DNA of 64,000 nucleotides from Oscillospiraceae bacterium (GTDB taxonomy: Bacteria > Bacillota > Clostridia > Oscillospirales > Oscillospiraceae). Shown piece after piece: positions 42,597 through 53,251 of the stretch; position 1 is the first letter of the stretch; each line of letters begins with the position of its first letter. A program made the translations under genes and the position numbers. The stretch lies in NCBI GenBank assembly GCA_022846095.1, contig AP025583.1:1612001-1676000 (forward strand). The letters run 5' to 3'. The notes under the pieces are model-generated. The model had not been told where the DNA came from, did not search any database, and saw only the letters and a list, made by a program, of their open reading frames with translations.

Positions 42597-42635
42597 GAGC
42601 CTTACAGCACAGCAGAACTGCTGCCTGTAAGGCTC
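42597..42635 (-). terminator. Rho-independent terminator
   Basis: An 11-bp stem (42597-42607 with 42625-42635) is followed on the - strand by TTTTTT (42591-42596). It ends the transcript of the zinc-ribbon gene and/or the repressor operon and insulates the sigma-like gene. Confidence 0.85.
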
Positions 42636-42712
42636 CGAACACGGTGGATCCCGCTGCTGATGCGGGCGGTTGGTGCGCTTGACGAGGTCGATACTCTATA
42701 TTTTATTTGCTT

Positions 42713-42913
42713 TTAGGAATATCCGGTCTTTTCAAAGGAGATGCCGATCTGCAGCCCACACTTGGGGCATTTGGAGAACAACTCCGCCTTGTCCGCATGC
42801 TCCGGGCCGTAGAGGCGCAGGCGCCCCGGATCCACGTCGGCCGCGGCGTCAATCACACGCCCGCGGCCGCACACAGGGCAGCGCACCGCACGGGTCCTTT
42901 TTATCTGTTGCAT
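42713..42913 (-). CDS. Small zinc-ribbon protein
   Basis: A 66-residue protein with C-x-x-C pairs CPVCGRGR and CPKCGLQIG, the classic zinc ribbon. AAGGAGGAACGCC precedes the ATG. A 9-bp inverted repeat operator lies directly upstream, so it is likely controlled by the XRE repressor of the element. Confidence 0.75.
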   Translation of the reverse strand: MQQIKRTRAVRCPVCGRGRVIDAAADVDPGRLRLYGPEHADKAELFSKCPKCGLQIGISFEKTGYS

Positions 42914-42930
42914 GGCGTTCCTCCTTGCAA

Positions 42931-42954
42931 AGTGTTCTCTATTTTGAGAACACT
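42931..42954. promoter_or_regulatory. Operator O2: AGTGTTCTC-N6-GAGAACACT
   Basis: A perfect 9-bp inverted repeat (42931-42939 with 42946-42954) with an AT-rich 6-bp spacer. It shares its GTTCTC-N6-GAGAAC core and spacer length with the site upstream of the XRE gene at 43981-43998. It lies 18 bp upstream of the zinc-ribbon start. Confidence 0.75.
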
Positions 42955-42967
42955 ACGGTAAAAAATT

Positions 42968-43567
42968 TTACAGCAGGTGGTGGTTGGTGAGACGGATCCG
43001 CATAGCCTGGCGGGACACCTGGAACACCTCCGACATGGCTTGGACAATGGCCTGACTGTCCCGGCCGGACCGCATTTGATAAAAACACCGTTTCACCATT
43101 GGCATGGGCATGAGCAGGGCGGACCCAAGCATATTCGCCTGGATCTCCATACTGGTTTCCTTGACGGCAGGCTGCAGCGCCGCGCTCTCCCCGGTACCCA
43201 CATACAGCCCCTTATGCAGGATCCAGTGGGACAGTTCGTGGGCCTCGGTAAACCGCAGGCGGCCGGTGCTGGTTTCTTCTTCACACAGCGAGGCGTCTAT
43301 GAGGATGGTTCCGGCTTTCACCGGGAACAGGGTATACTCGCCCAGTTCCATGTCGTACACGGCCTCCAGGCCGGTGTCAAACACAGTTTTCCCCAGGATC
43401 CGGCCATTCTTGCGGAGGTACTGGAATTCCAGTGTCAGGCCGTGGCGCTCGATGAGGTCCTCGATGGGGATGGCGCGGGGCTGCCCACGGTAGAGGCGCT
43501 CATCGTAGGCATCCAGCACACGCCGGGCGATGCTCTCCATCGTCTGCTCAGTATAATACTTCCGCAT
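42968..43567 (-). CDS. ImmA/IrrE-family metalloprotease
   Basis: A 199-residue protein with the zinc motif HELSHWILHKG (HExxH) and downstream NMLGSALLMPMPM, typical of ImmA/IrrE proteases. In ICEBs1, ImmA cleaves the XRE repressor ImmR to switch on excision. The XRE gene lies immediately upstream in the same operon, so the same antirepressor role is inferred here. Confidence 0.88.
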   Translation of the reverse strand: MRKYYTEQTMESIARRVLDAYDERLYRGQPRAIPIEDLIERHGLTLEFQYLRKNGRILGKTVFDTGLEAVYDMELGEYTLFPVKAGTILIDASLCEEETSTGRLRFTEAHELSHWILHKGLYVGTGESAALQPAVKETSMEIQANMLGSALLMPMPMVKRCFYQMRSGRDSQAIVQAMSEVFQVSRQAMRIRLTNHHLL

Positions 43568-43583
43568 GCGCTTGCCTCCCTTC

Positions 43584-43961
43584 TCACTCGCCCCGCTTTC
43601 CCCGCTGGGTGATGCGGTCTATAAATTCCTGCCATTCCTCGTCTGTGGCGTCCACTTCCTTGGCTGTCCGCAGGGCGGCCCGGACGATATCCCGTTCCAT
43701 GATGTACTCCGGCAGGTCTGCGGACACCCGCTGTGTTCTGGATTTGGCGGCCAGATCCAACAGCAACTCGGCGTCTGTCTGACAGAGTCCCAGGATCTCA
43801 ATGAGGTGGTTCAGTTTCTCCATGGTTGGCGCCGGCCTCCGGTCATTTTCGATGTTGCTCATATAGACCGGAGACACCTCCAGCTTTGCTGCCAGAGCGC
43901 GCAGGGACAGCCCGCGGGCCATTCGTTTCTCCCGCACATAACTGCCGAATGTCTGCTCCAT
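43584..43961 (-). CDS. XRE-family repressor of the element
   Basis: A 125-residue protein. Residues ~8-62 are a Cro/CI helix-turn-helix (VREKRMARGLSLRALAAKLE, SPVYMSNIENDRRPAPTMEK). It is co-transcribed with the ImmA-like protease. Operator O1 lies 20 bp upstream of the start, overlapping the expected transcription start, so autoregulation is likely. Confidence 0.88.
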   Translation of the reverse strand: MEQTFGSYVREKRMARGLSLRALAAKLEVSPVYMSNIENDRRPAPTMEKLNHLIEILGLCQTDAELLLDLAAKSRTQRVSADLPEYIMERDIVRAALRTAKEVDATDEEWQEFIDRITQRGKRGE

Positions 43962-43980
43962 TGCGGTGTGCCTCCTATCT

Positions 43981-43998
43981 GTTCTCTTTTTCGAGAAC
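43981..43998. promoter_or_regulatory. Operator O1: GTTCTC-N6-GAGAAC
   Basis: A 6-bp inverted repeat with the same spacing as O2 lies just downstream of the -10 element of the repressor promoter. It would block initiation when bound by the XRE protein. Confidence 0.75.
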
Positions 43999-44008
43999 GG
44001 CTATGCTT

Positions 44009-44037
44009 AGTATACACGCCTCCATCTCATGCCGCAA
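44009..44037 (-). promoter_or_regulatory. Promoter of the repressor-protease operon
   Basis: Read on the - strand, the -35 is TTGCGG (44037-44032) and the -10 is TATACT (44014-44009), with an exact 17-bp spacer. This is a good housekeeping promoter pointing to the XRE gene, with operator O1 from about position +1. Confidence 0.75.
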
Positions 44038-44046
44038 GAGGCCAAA

Positions 44047-44087
44047 CGCGAGGTGCTCCTTTTATGGGACACCTCGCGCTTTTTCTT
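44047..44087 (+). terminator. Hairpin with T-rich tail
   Basis: A 9-bp stem (44047-44055 with 44070-44078) is followed on the + strand by CTTTTTCTT. No + strand gene precedes it, so it may insulate the recombinase region from read-through or mark the end of a short RNA. Confidence 0.6.
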
Positions 44088-44239
44088 AATATGGGTATTC
44101 ACTTGGCCTTTTTTCGGGTAAGAAGATGAAGGGGAGTTTTCTTTTCGGGCATGAACGTAAGCCGGGACCGGATTTGGCAACGCTGCCGGACCCGATCCGC
44201 CGTTTCCTGGCCCCTCACATTCTGTAGAGGAGGGACGCA

Positions 44240-46137
<1,898 letters not shown>

Positions 46138-46242
46138 AGGAACTGGCAGGTGCTGCCTTCGCAACACCTGCCTATCCTTAAAATTCGTAGTTGTCCTTGT
46201 GAGGGCACGCCTAAGGGCCGTGCGCCTGTTTTTGCGCCGCAG
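46138..46242. other. Probable right end of the element (attachment region)
   Basis: These 105 bp separate the recombinase from the chromosomal S-component gene. They contain a terminator-like hairpin (46145-46152 with 46165-46172). The recombinase normally lies next to one end of its element, so the crossover site is expected here or just inside the 3' end of the neighbouring gene. The core dinucleotide cannot be fixed without the other end. Confidence 0.5.
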
Positions 46243-46773
46243 TCACTTTGCGGCGAATTTGTCCCAGAAAGCCAGCAGGCGGCCACGGAAGCACAGCAGC
46301 AGGGCCACCACGGCCCCCACCACCGCCTGGAGGATCTGGAAGGGCAGCTTGAGCACGGCGTACTCCACCGTGCCGTAGACGAAGGCCCGGCCCAGGGTGT
46401 AGCCCGTGACCATAATCACCGCGCCCAGCGAGACGCCAAGCACGGCGGCGTGGAAGCGGCGCTCCGGCGCGGCCCGGCGCACGCACAGGGAGATGACCAC
46501 CGCCTGGAGCCCGTGGGTGGCCAGGGAGACGAACATGGGGGCGGGGTAGAAGAAGAAGTCCCCCAAAAAGGCCCCCACGCCGCCCACCAGGAAGGCCCCC
46601 AGCGGGTCCAGCAGGATGGCGGCGGTGCAGATGGCGATGTCGTTGAGGTAGAGGTGCCCGCCGGGCACCGGCACGCTGAAGGAGCTCAGGGCGATGTTCA
46701 GGGCCATAAGCATGGCCGCCGCGGTGAGCCATTTGGTGGGGTTCTGCCTGCGCAGGCAGGTGGACTGCGTCAT
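46243..46773 (-). CDS. ECF transporter S component (substrate unknown)
   Basis: A 176-residue protein with five to six membrane helices. Motifs include NIALSSFSVPVPGGHLYLND, LDPLGAFLVGGVGAFLGDFF and LATHGLQAVVISL, typical of Pfam12822-type S components. It would use shared EcfA/EcfT proteins encoded elsewhere. ATG 46773 is chosen for the GAAAGGAGAATG site and because the N-terminal extension is atypical. It differs from the S domain of the fused transporter at 6236-8896. Confidence 0.85.
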   Translation of the reverse strand: MTQSTCLRRQNPTKWLTAAAMLMALNIALSSFSVPVPGGHLYLNDIAICTAAILLDPLGAFLVGGVGAFLGDFFFYPAPMFVSLATHGLQAVVISLCVRRAAPERRFHAAVLGVSLGAVIMVTGYTLGRAFVYGTVEYAVLKLPFQILQAVVGAVVALLLCFRGRLLAFWDKFAAK

Positions 46774-46807
46774 AACACATTCTCCTTTCCCCTCTCGGGA
46801 TGACCCC

Positions 46808-46836
46808 ATTATAGTGCGGAACTGGATGGGTTGAAA
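46808..46836 (-). promoter_or_regulatory. Promoter of the S-component gene
   Basis: On the - strand a perfect TATAAT (46813-46808) lies 35 nt before the ATG at 46773. A weak -35, TTTCAA (46836-46831), sits at 17-bp spacing. Confidence 0.6.
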
Positions 46837-46919
46837 TTGCCAGAATACAAATATTTGATAAGGTCAGATTTCTGCGGCGCCCGACGGGGGCGAATGCCGT
46901 CTGGAAATGAGGGTTTGGA

Positions 46920-46948
46920 TTGCCCACCGGGAAATATTATGGTAGAAT
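46920..46948 (+). promoter_or_regulatory. Promoter of the hybrid histidine kinase gene
   Basis: The -35 is TTGCCC (46920-46925) and the -10 is TAGAAT (46943-46948) with 17-bp spacing. A GC hairpin (GCGGGAGGCG/CGCCTCCCGC) lies in the leader before the ribosome site. Confidence 0.7.
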
Positions 46949-47027
46949 AGAACGCATAATGGAAGCGATTCTGCGCGGGAGGCGAGTGCATACGCCTCCC
47001 GCCGTTTCAAAGGAGCATGGGGAAGGT

Positions 47028-49817
47028 ATGAAACGATGGTCGAAGCGTCTGGGACGCTGGTTTGCCGGGTTTGTGGCGGCGTCCCTGCTGCTGGCGCCGT
47101 GCGCCCCCGCCCTGGCGGCGGAAGGCGGCTCCCGTGTGCTCCGGGTGGCCTTCCCCCAGGTGGACGGCATGACGGAGATCGACGCGGACGGCACCCGGCA
47201 CGGGCTGGTGGTGGACTATCTCAATGAGATTGCCAAATACACGGACTGGGAGTACGAGTACGTGGACACCTCCAACGATACGATGGTCAATGATTTTCTC
47301 GACGGAAAATACGATCTCATGGGCGGGAACTACTACTTTTCCGGCGCGGAACAGTATTTCGCCTACCCTGATTACAACACCGGGTACAGCAAGTCGATCC
47401 TGCTGGCCCGGCGGGACGACGAGAGCATCAAGAGCTCCAGCCTGGAGAGCCTGAACGGCAAGACCATCGGCGTGTATGGCCGGGCGGCGGAGAATATCCG
47501 GCGGCTGAAGGAGTTTTTGTCCAGCAACAGTCTGGACTGCGCCCTGCGCGTCTACGAGGTTGAGGATTTGAACGAGGACGGCAACCTCTACCCCTATCTG
47601 GAGCGGGGCGATGTGGACCTGCTGCTGGGGAATCTGGGGGAGCTGGGCGGCAAGTTCCGGGTGGTGGCCTCCTTCAACTCCCAGCCCTACTATATCGTGA
47701 CCAACGTGGGGGACCGTGAGGTGCTGGACGGGCTGAACATGGCCCTGGAAAAAATCGCGGACTCCAACCCCAATTTCGGGGAGGAGCGCTACGCCGCCAA
47801 TTTTTCGGATAAGCTTTCCGTGGACGTACAGCTGAGCGGGGAGGAGCGGGCCTACTTGCGGGAGAAGGGCACGGTGACGGTGGCTGTGCTGGACAGCTGG
47901 CACCCCCTGTTCTGCCTGAACACGGAGGGGGATCTCCACCAGGGGGTCGTCCCCGACGTCCTGGAGCAGATTACCGCGTTTACCGGCCTGGAGTTCGCCT
48001 ACGTGTATGCGCAGACCTACAGGGAGGCGGTGGAGCTGGTGCGGCAGGGGCGGGCGGACATCCTGGGCTTTTTCCTGGGGGAGGAGGAGGACGCGTCCGG
48101 GCAGGGCCTGGCCCTCACCGCGCCCTACGTCGGCATGAACAGCATCGTGGTGCGCAACAAGAGCTCCAATTACCCGGACGAGGGACTGGTTGCCGCCCAG
48201 GTGGACAGCCAGGGGCTGCCCCGGGGGCTCCAGGTGGGCGGGGAGCGCACCTACCGGAGCGTTACGGAGGCCCTCTCGGCGGTGAACCGGGGGGAGGCGG
48301 ACTTTATCTACGGCCTCTCCGCCCGGCTGGAGCAGGAGGTGCAGCGCTACCACTTCTCCAACCTGGTGCCGGTGGCCCTGGTCAACGACCGAAAGGATAT
48401 TTGCTTTGCCCTGGACCGCCCCGTGGACGTGGATCTGCTCACCGTGCTCAACAAGGCCATCCACAGCCTGAGCACGGAGGAGAAGGAGGAGATCCTCAGC
48501 CGGAATTTGGTGTCCATCGGGGTGGACGAGCTGACGCTGGAGGAGCTGATCTACGCCAACCCCGTGGCCTTTGTGGCCACGGCGGCCGCCATCCTGCTGG
48601 TGGTGGCGGCGTCGGTGCTGCTGGTGGCCCGGGCGCGGATGCGTGCGGCGGTCATGCAGAGCCACCTGGAGAAGGCCCAGGCCGAGAGCCGGGCCAAGGG
48701 GGAATTCCTCTCCCGCATGAGCCATGAGATCCGCACGCCCATGAACGCGGTGGTGGGGCTGGCCGACCTGACCGACATGATGGAGGGGGTGCCGGAGGGG
48801 GTGCACGAGAACCTGTCCAAGCTGCGCTCCTCCTCCCACTACCTGCTCAGCCTGATCAACGACATTTTGGACATGAGCCGCATCGACAGCGGCATGCTCT
48901 CCATCGCAAACGAGCCCTTCTCCCTGGAGCGGGTGCTGGACGATCTGCAGGGCATGATGGACAGCGAGGCCCGGCGGCGGGGGGTGCACTTCACGCTGGA
49001 GCGGCAGATCACCCACGGCGCACTCACCGGGGACGCCGTGCGCCTGCGGCAGGTGCTCACCAACCTGCTCTCCAACGCCTTCAAGTTCACGCCCGAGGGA
49101 GGCACGGTCCGCCTGCTGGCGGAGGAACAGGCGGTGGACGGGGAACGCTCCGAGTTCACCTTCCGGGTGATCGACAGCGGCGTGGGCATCCAGCCGGAGG
49201 ACCAGCGGCGTATCTTCGAGTCCTTCGAGCAGCTGGGCGCCAACTACGCCAAGAGCCAGGGCACCGGGCTGGGCCTGCCCATCAGCAGCAGCATCGTGCG
49301 GCTGATGGGGGGCGAGCTGAGCATCCGCAGCGAGCCGGGCCATGGAAGCGAGTTCTATTTTACCGTCCCCCTGGCCCTGCGGGAGGAGGCGGAGGAGGCC
49401 CGGCGCCCGGCGGCGGGCGGCTTGCTGCGCGGCGCGCGCCTGCTGCTGGCGGAGGACAACGACCTCAACGCCGAAATCGCCTCGAAGCTGCTGGAGCTCC
49501 AGGGCGCGCAGGTGCGCCGGTGCGCCGACGGCAGGGAGGCGGTGGAGTGCTTTGAGAAGAGCGCCCCCGGCGAGATCCAGCTCATCCTGATGGACATCCA
49601 GATGCCCCGGATGAACGGGCTGGAGGCCGCCCGGGCCATCCGGGGGCTGGAGCGCCCGGACGCGGCTGCGGTGCCCATCGTGGCCATGACGGCCAACTCC
49701 TTCCAGGAGGACGTGCGGGCCGCGGAGGAGGCCGGGATGAACGGCTTTATCCCCAAGCCCCTGGACGTGGAGTACCTCTACCGGGTGCTCCGCGACCTGC
49801 TGGGCGGGGCGACATAA
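47028..49817 (+). CDS. Hybrid sensor histidine kinase with two solute-binding domains
   Basis: A 929-residue protein. It has a signal peptide and two periplasmic-type SBP_bac_3 domains: ~40-260, starting VLRVAFPQVDGM, and ~265-510, starting GTVTVAVLDSWHPLF. A membrane helix follows (AFVATAAAILLVVAASVLLVA), then HisKA with phospho-acceptor His in MSHEIRTPMNAVVG, HATPase with N-box LTNLLSNAFKF and GTGLGLPIS, and a C-terminal receiver with LILMDIQMPRMNG (Asp). EvgS-like architecture senses amino acids or other small solutes. ATG 47028 follows GGGGAAGG. There is no separate regulator nearby. Confidence 0.92.
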   Translation: MKRWSKRLGRWFAGFVAASLLLAPCAPALAAEGGSRVLRVAFPQVDGMTEIDADGTRHGLVVDYLNEIAKYTDWEYEYVDTSNDTMVNDFLDGKYDLMGGNYYFSGAEQYFAYPDYNTGYSKSILLARRDDESIKSSSLESLNGKTIGVYGRAAENIRRLKEFLSSNSLDCALRVYEVEDLNEDGNLYPYLERGDVDLLLGNLGELGGKFRVVASFNSQPYYIVTNVGDREVLDGLNMALEKIADSNPNFGEERYAANFSDKLSVDVQLSGEERAYLREKGTVTVAVLDSWHPLFCLNTEGDLHQGVVPDVLEQITAFTGLEFAYVYAQTYREAVELVRQGRADILGFFLGEEEDASGQGLALTAPYVGMNSIVVRNKSSNYPDEGLVAAQVDSQGLPRGLQVGGERTYRSVTEALSAVNRGEADFIYGLSARLEQEVQRYHFSNLVPVALVNDRKDICFALDRPVDVDLLTVLNKAIHSLSTEEKEEILSRNLVSIGVDELTLEELIYANPVAFVATAAAILLVVAASVLLVARARMRAAVMQSHLEKAQAESRAKGEFLSRMSHEIRTPMNAVVGLADLTDMMEGVPEGVHENLSKLRSSSHYLLSLINDILDMSRIDSGMLSIANEPFSLERVLDDLQGMMDSEARRRGVHFTLERQITHGALTGDAVRLRQVLTNLLSNAFKFTPEGGTVRLLAEEQAVDGERSEFTFRVIDSGVGIQPEDQRRIFESFEQLGANYAKSQGTGLGLPISSSIVRLMGGELSIRSEPGHGSEFYFTVPLALREEAEEARRPAAGGLLRGARLLLAEDNDLNAEIASKLLELQGAQVRRCADGREAVECFEKSAPGEIQLILMDIQMPRMNGLEAARAIRGLERPDAAAVPIVAMTANSFQEDVRAAEEAGMNGFIPKPLDVEYLYRVLRDLLGGAT

Positions 49818-49829
49818 AATTAGCTGCAC

Positions 49830-49870
49830 AAAAAAGCGTGCGTTTCCTGTTTGGAAACGCACGCTTTTTT
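49830..49870. terminator. Bidirectional terminator
   Basis: A perfect 12-bp stem (49836-49847 with 49853-49864) is flanked by A6 and T6. It serves the histidine kinase gene on + and the DUF4230 gene on -. Confidence 0.9.
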
Positions 49871-49871
49871 G

Positions 49872-50492
49872 TCACTGTACCCGCAGGGTGTAGCGGTCCA
49901 TGCCGGGCATCAGGCCCAGCAGGTGCTCCACCGCCGAGCGGGCCTTCTCCTGGGCCTGGGTCAGCAGCCCGCTCTCCACCGCCCGGGCCTCCACCTCCGC
50001 CTTCTGGTCCCGGGTGAAGCCGGTGTAGTCCGAGATCTCGATGGGGTTGAAAATATTGTGGGTCTCGTCGAAGATCTCGATGCTGTCCTCCGGGATCTCG
50101 TGGGACAAAACCGCGGCCTGGGGCAGCTTGACCGTGATGGTGTCCCCATCGATGCGCACCGTGAGCTTCGACAGGTCCACCCCGGCCTTGATTACCCCGT
50201 CGTAGGAGACGATGAAGCTCTTCCGGGTCAGGGGGACCTTCCAGCCGTAGAAGTCCACCTGGTTTTCAAAGCGGCCCATGTTGGTGTAGCGGTACTCCAC
50301 CGTGGCCAGATCCTGCACGTCGGAGAGCTGCTGGCCGATGAGGTCGGCGGTGATCTGGGGCACGCTCTCCCGGTGGGACAGCACGGCCCCCGCGAAAAAG
50401 GCGCCCGCCAGCACAATCGCCAGCACCAGCGCCAAAAACAGCTTGCGCCGCAGATGGAGCTTCTTTCTGGGCTTTTCCTGGGTTTCCGTCAT
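49872..50492 (-). CDS. DUF4230-domain membrane-anchored protein
   Basis: A 206-residue protein. One N-terminal membrane helix (LFLALVLAIVLAGAFFAGAV) precedes an extracytoplasmic DUF4230 domain with TVEYRYTNMGRFENQ, FIVSYDGVIKAGVDL and ITVKLPQAAVLSHEI. DUF4230 proteins are widespread in Firmicutes and of unknown function. It has its own RBS (GAGGGAGGG). Confidence 0.85.
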   Translation of the reverse strand: MTETQEKPRKKLHLRRKLFLALVLAIVLAGAFFAGAVLSHRESVPQITADLIGQQLSDVQDLATVEYRYTNMGRFENQVDFYGWKVPLTRKSFIVSYDGVIKAGVDLSKLTVRIDGDTITVKLPQAAVLSHEIPEDSIEIFDETHNIFNPIEISDYTGFTRDQKAEVEARAVESGLLTQAQEKARSAVEHLLGLMPGMDRYTLRVQ

Positions 50493-50584
50493 TTTAATCC
50501 CTCCCTCGCAAAGCGGCTGATTCAGCAGACATTATCATAGCCGATTTTGCCGAAAGAAGCAAGGAACAAGGGGTTACAGTCCAG

Positions 50585-51763
50585 TTACAGCCCCTTCAGC
50601 CCCTCCAGCGCGGACTGGGCCAGCAGGGCGGCGCCCAGGGGGAGGGCATCGTCGTCGGTGCGGAAGCGCTCGCTGTGCCAGGGGGCGGAGGCGACACCGG
50701 GCTGGCCGGAGCCCAGCCAGTAGAAGAAGGAGGGCACGTCCTGCCCAAAGACCGCGAAGTCCTCGCTGCCCAGGTCGGGCCGGGGCTGCACCACCTGCTC
50801 CGGCCCGGCCACCGCCTCCGCCGCCCGCCGGGCCAGGGCCGTCATGCGGGGCCCGTTGAAGGTGATGGGCACGCCGGGGGTAAACGCCAGCTCCGCCGTG
50901 CAGCCGTAGGCCGCCGCCGTACCCCGGCAGATCTCCTCCAGGCGGCGACAGGCCATGTCCTGCACCTGTTGGGCGTGGGCGCGGATGCTCCCCGTCATCA
51001 CCAGCGTGTCGGGCACGAAGTTCTCCGGCGTGCCCGCGTGGATGGAGAGCACGGCGCACACCAGGCTCTCCATAGGGTCGGTGCTGCGGCTGAGTATGGC
51101 CTGCACCCCCTGGACGATGGCGGCGGCGGGCACGATCACGTCCACGCACTTGTGGGGGGAGCCGCCGTGGCCCGCCACCCCGCGCAGGGTAACGGTAAAG
51201 TGGCGCTTGCCCGCCATGATGGGCCCTGGCAGCACCGCCACCTGGCCCCGGGGGAGCTCGGGCCGGTTGTGCAGGCCGAAGAGGCAGTCGGGCCTGCGGG
51301 GCAGCTTCTCCCAGAGGCCGTGGTCGATCATGGCCTGCGCCCCCCGGGTCACCTCCTCGGCGGGCTGGAAGAGGAACACCACGTCCCCCGCCAGCGCCTC
51401 CCGCCGGGCGCAGAGCAGCCGGGCCGCGCCGTAGAGGCAGGCGGTGTGGAAGTCGTGGCCGCAGGCGTGCATCATTCCGGGGTGCTCCGACACAACGCCC
51501 AGATCCGCCGGCTCCTGCTGAGCGATGGCGTCGATGTCTGCCCGCAGGGCGGCGGTCCTGCCGGGACTGGCCCCCCGCAGCAGGGCCGCCACGCCGGTCT
51601 CCATGCCCAGGTCGATGAGCTCCAGCCCCAGGGGGGCGAGCCGCTCCCGCAGCACCGCCGTGGTGCGCCTCTCCTGAAAGCTCAGCTCCGGATGGCGGTG
51701 CAGATCGTCCTTAAGGGCCTTCAGCTCGGGGTAGAGCGCCTGGGCCTCGGTCAGGATGGACAT
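50585..51763 (-). CDS. M20-family amidohydrolase (hippurate/N-acyl-amino-acid type)
   Basis: A 392-residue cytosolic metallohydrolase. Metal-site motifs are MHACGHDFHTA, LFQPAEEVTRGAQAMI and GLHNRPELPRGQ. The dimerisation domain includes GVAGHGGSPHKCVD. It hydrolyses N-acyl or N-benzoyl amino acids or related amides. ATG 51763 is chosen for AGAGGAGA upstream. Substrate is not predictable from the sequence. Confidence 0.9.
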   Translation of the reverse strand: MSILTEAQALYPELKALKDDLHRHPELSFQERRTTAVLRERLAPLGLELIDLGMETGVAALLRGASPGRTAALRADIDAIAQQEPADLGVVSEHPGMMHACGHDFHTACLYGAARLLCARREALAGDVVFLFQPAEEVTRGAQAMIDHGLWEKLPRRPDCLFGLHNRPELPRGQVAVLPGPIMAGKRHFTVTLRGVAGHGGSPHKCVDVIVPAAAIVQGVQAILSRSTDPMESLVCAVLSIHAGTPENFVPDTLVMTGSIRAHAQQVQDMACRRLEEICRGTAAAYGCTAELAFTPGVPITFNGPRMTALARRAAEAVAGPEQVVQPRPDLGSEDFAVFGQDVPSFFYWLGSGQPGVASAPWHSERFRTDDDALPLGAALLAQSALEGLKGL

Positions 51764-51838
51764 TAGACAATCTCCTCTTTCCATGGTAAAATGGTATTTA
51801 TATTTTAGCACGAAACCGCCGGAAAGGGGAGGACTTCC

Positions 51839-53251
51839 ACGTCGAGCGCGCAGAACGATTTTTCAAAGGGGAGCGTCTCCCGCAATATTCTGAGCCTGGC
51901 CCTGCCCATGACGGCGGCCCAGCTCATCAATATCCTCTACAACGTGGTGGACCGCATGTTCCTGGGCCGCATCCCCGGCTCCGGGCGGCTGGCCCTGACG
52001 GGGCTGGGCCTGTGCCTGCCCATCATCTCCATCCTGCTGGGCTTCGCCAATCTGTGCGGCATGGGGGGCGCGCCCCTGTGCTCCATCTGCCGGGGCAGGG
52101 GGGAGGAGGGGGAGGCCGAGCATATCATGGGCAACTCCTTCACCCTGCTGCTCCTCTTCGGCGCGTCCCTCACCGCAATTTGCCTGCTGTTCAAGCGGCC
52201 CATCCTGTACCTCTTCGGGGCCAGCGACGCCACCTTCCCCTACGCGGACGACTACTTGACAATTTACCTGCTGGGCACCCTCTTCGTCATGGTGGGGCTG
52301 GGCATGAACCCCTTCATTAACGCCCAGGGCTTCGGGCGCGTGGGGATGCTCACCGTGCTGCTGGGCGCGGCGGTGAACATCGTGCTGGACCCCATCTTCA
52401 TCTTCCTGCTGGACATGGGCGTGCGGGGAGCGGCCCTGGCCACGGTGATCGCCCAGGGGTGCTCGGCCGTGTGGGTGCTGCGCTTCCTCACCGGGAAAAA
52501 GACCCTGCTGCGCCTGAGCCCCGCCGCGCTGCGGCTGCGGTGGGGGCGGGTGAAGAAGATCCTCAGCCTGGGCGTGTCCGGGTTCATCATGCAGCTGACC
52601 AACTCCCTGGTGCAGGTGCTGTGCAACGCCTCCCTCCAGGCCTACGGCGGCGACCTCTACGTGGGGGTGATGACGGTCATCAACTCCATCCGGGAGGTGG
52701 CGTTCATGCCGGTGAGCGGGGTCACCAACGCCTGCCAGCCCGTGCTGGGGTACAACTACGGCGCGGGTGAGTACGGCCGGGTGCGGCGGGGCATCCGCTT
52801 CACGGCGCTGCTGTGCGTGGGGTACTCCACCGTGATGTGGCTGCTGATTCTGGCCTTCCCCGGCGCGTTGATCCGTATCTTCAACAGCGAGCCGGCCCTC
52901 GTCGCCGCGGGCATCCCGGCCTTTCGCATCTACTACGCCATGTTTTTCTGCATGTCCTTTCAAAACCTGGGGCAGTCGGTCTTCGTCTCCCTGGGCCGGT
53001 CCAAAAACGCCGTCTTTTTCTCCCTGCTGCGCAAGGCCTTCATCGTGGCCCCCCTGACGCTGCTCCTGCCCGCCCTGGGCCTGGGGGTGGACGGGGTGTT
53101 CCTGGCCGAGCCCATCTCCAACGTGGTGGGCGGGCTGGCCTGCCTGATTACAATGTACGCCGTGGTCTACCGCCCGCTGGGACATATGGTTGTCACGCAG
53201 GGAGAAAACGGTTATACTGATGCAAACGAGAAAGTCGAGGAATCCAAATGA
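51839..53251 (+). CDS. MATE-family multidrug exporter, apparent ACG start
   Basis: A 470-residue protein with twelve membrane helices and MATE motifs (LALPMTAAQLINILYNVVDR, LGMNPFINAQGF, PVLGYNYGAG). It exports cationic drugs or toxic metabolites using Na+ or H+. ATG 51908 would remove the N-terminal half of helix 1 (SRNILSLALPM). The only upstream candidate in frame with a ribosome site is ACG 51839, five nt after GGGGAGGA (51826-51833). This repeats the near-cognate pattern of the element. The stop overlaps the polA start (ATGA). Confidence 0.85.
   Translation, partial: TSSAQNDFSKGSVSRNILSLALPMTAAQLINILYNVVDRMFLGRIPGSGRLALTGLGLCLPIISILLGFANLCGMGGAPLCSICRGRGEEGEAEHIMGNSFTLLLLFGASLTAICLLFKRPILYLFGASDATFPYADDYLTIYLLGTLFVMVGLGMNPFINAQGFGRVGMLTVLLGAAVNIVLDPIFIFLLDMGVRGAALATVIAQGCSAVWVLRFLTGKKTLLRLSPAALRLRWGRVKKILSLGVSGFIMQLTNSLVQVLCNASLQAYGGDLYVGVMTVINSIREVAFMPVSGVTNACQPVLGYNYGAGEYGRVRRGIRFTALLCVGYSTVMWLLILAFPGALIRIFNSEPALVAAGIPAFRIYYAMFFCMSFQNLGQSVFVSLGRSKNAVFFSLLRKAFIVAPLTLLLPALGLGVDGVFLAEPISNVVGGLACLITMYAVVYRPLGHMVVTQGENGYTDANEKVEESK

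Noticed and set aside
47007-49862. 951-codon ORF antisense to the hybrid kinase
   Set aside because: Composition typical of antisense GC-rich frames; the kinase on + has a full set of motifs and a promoter.
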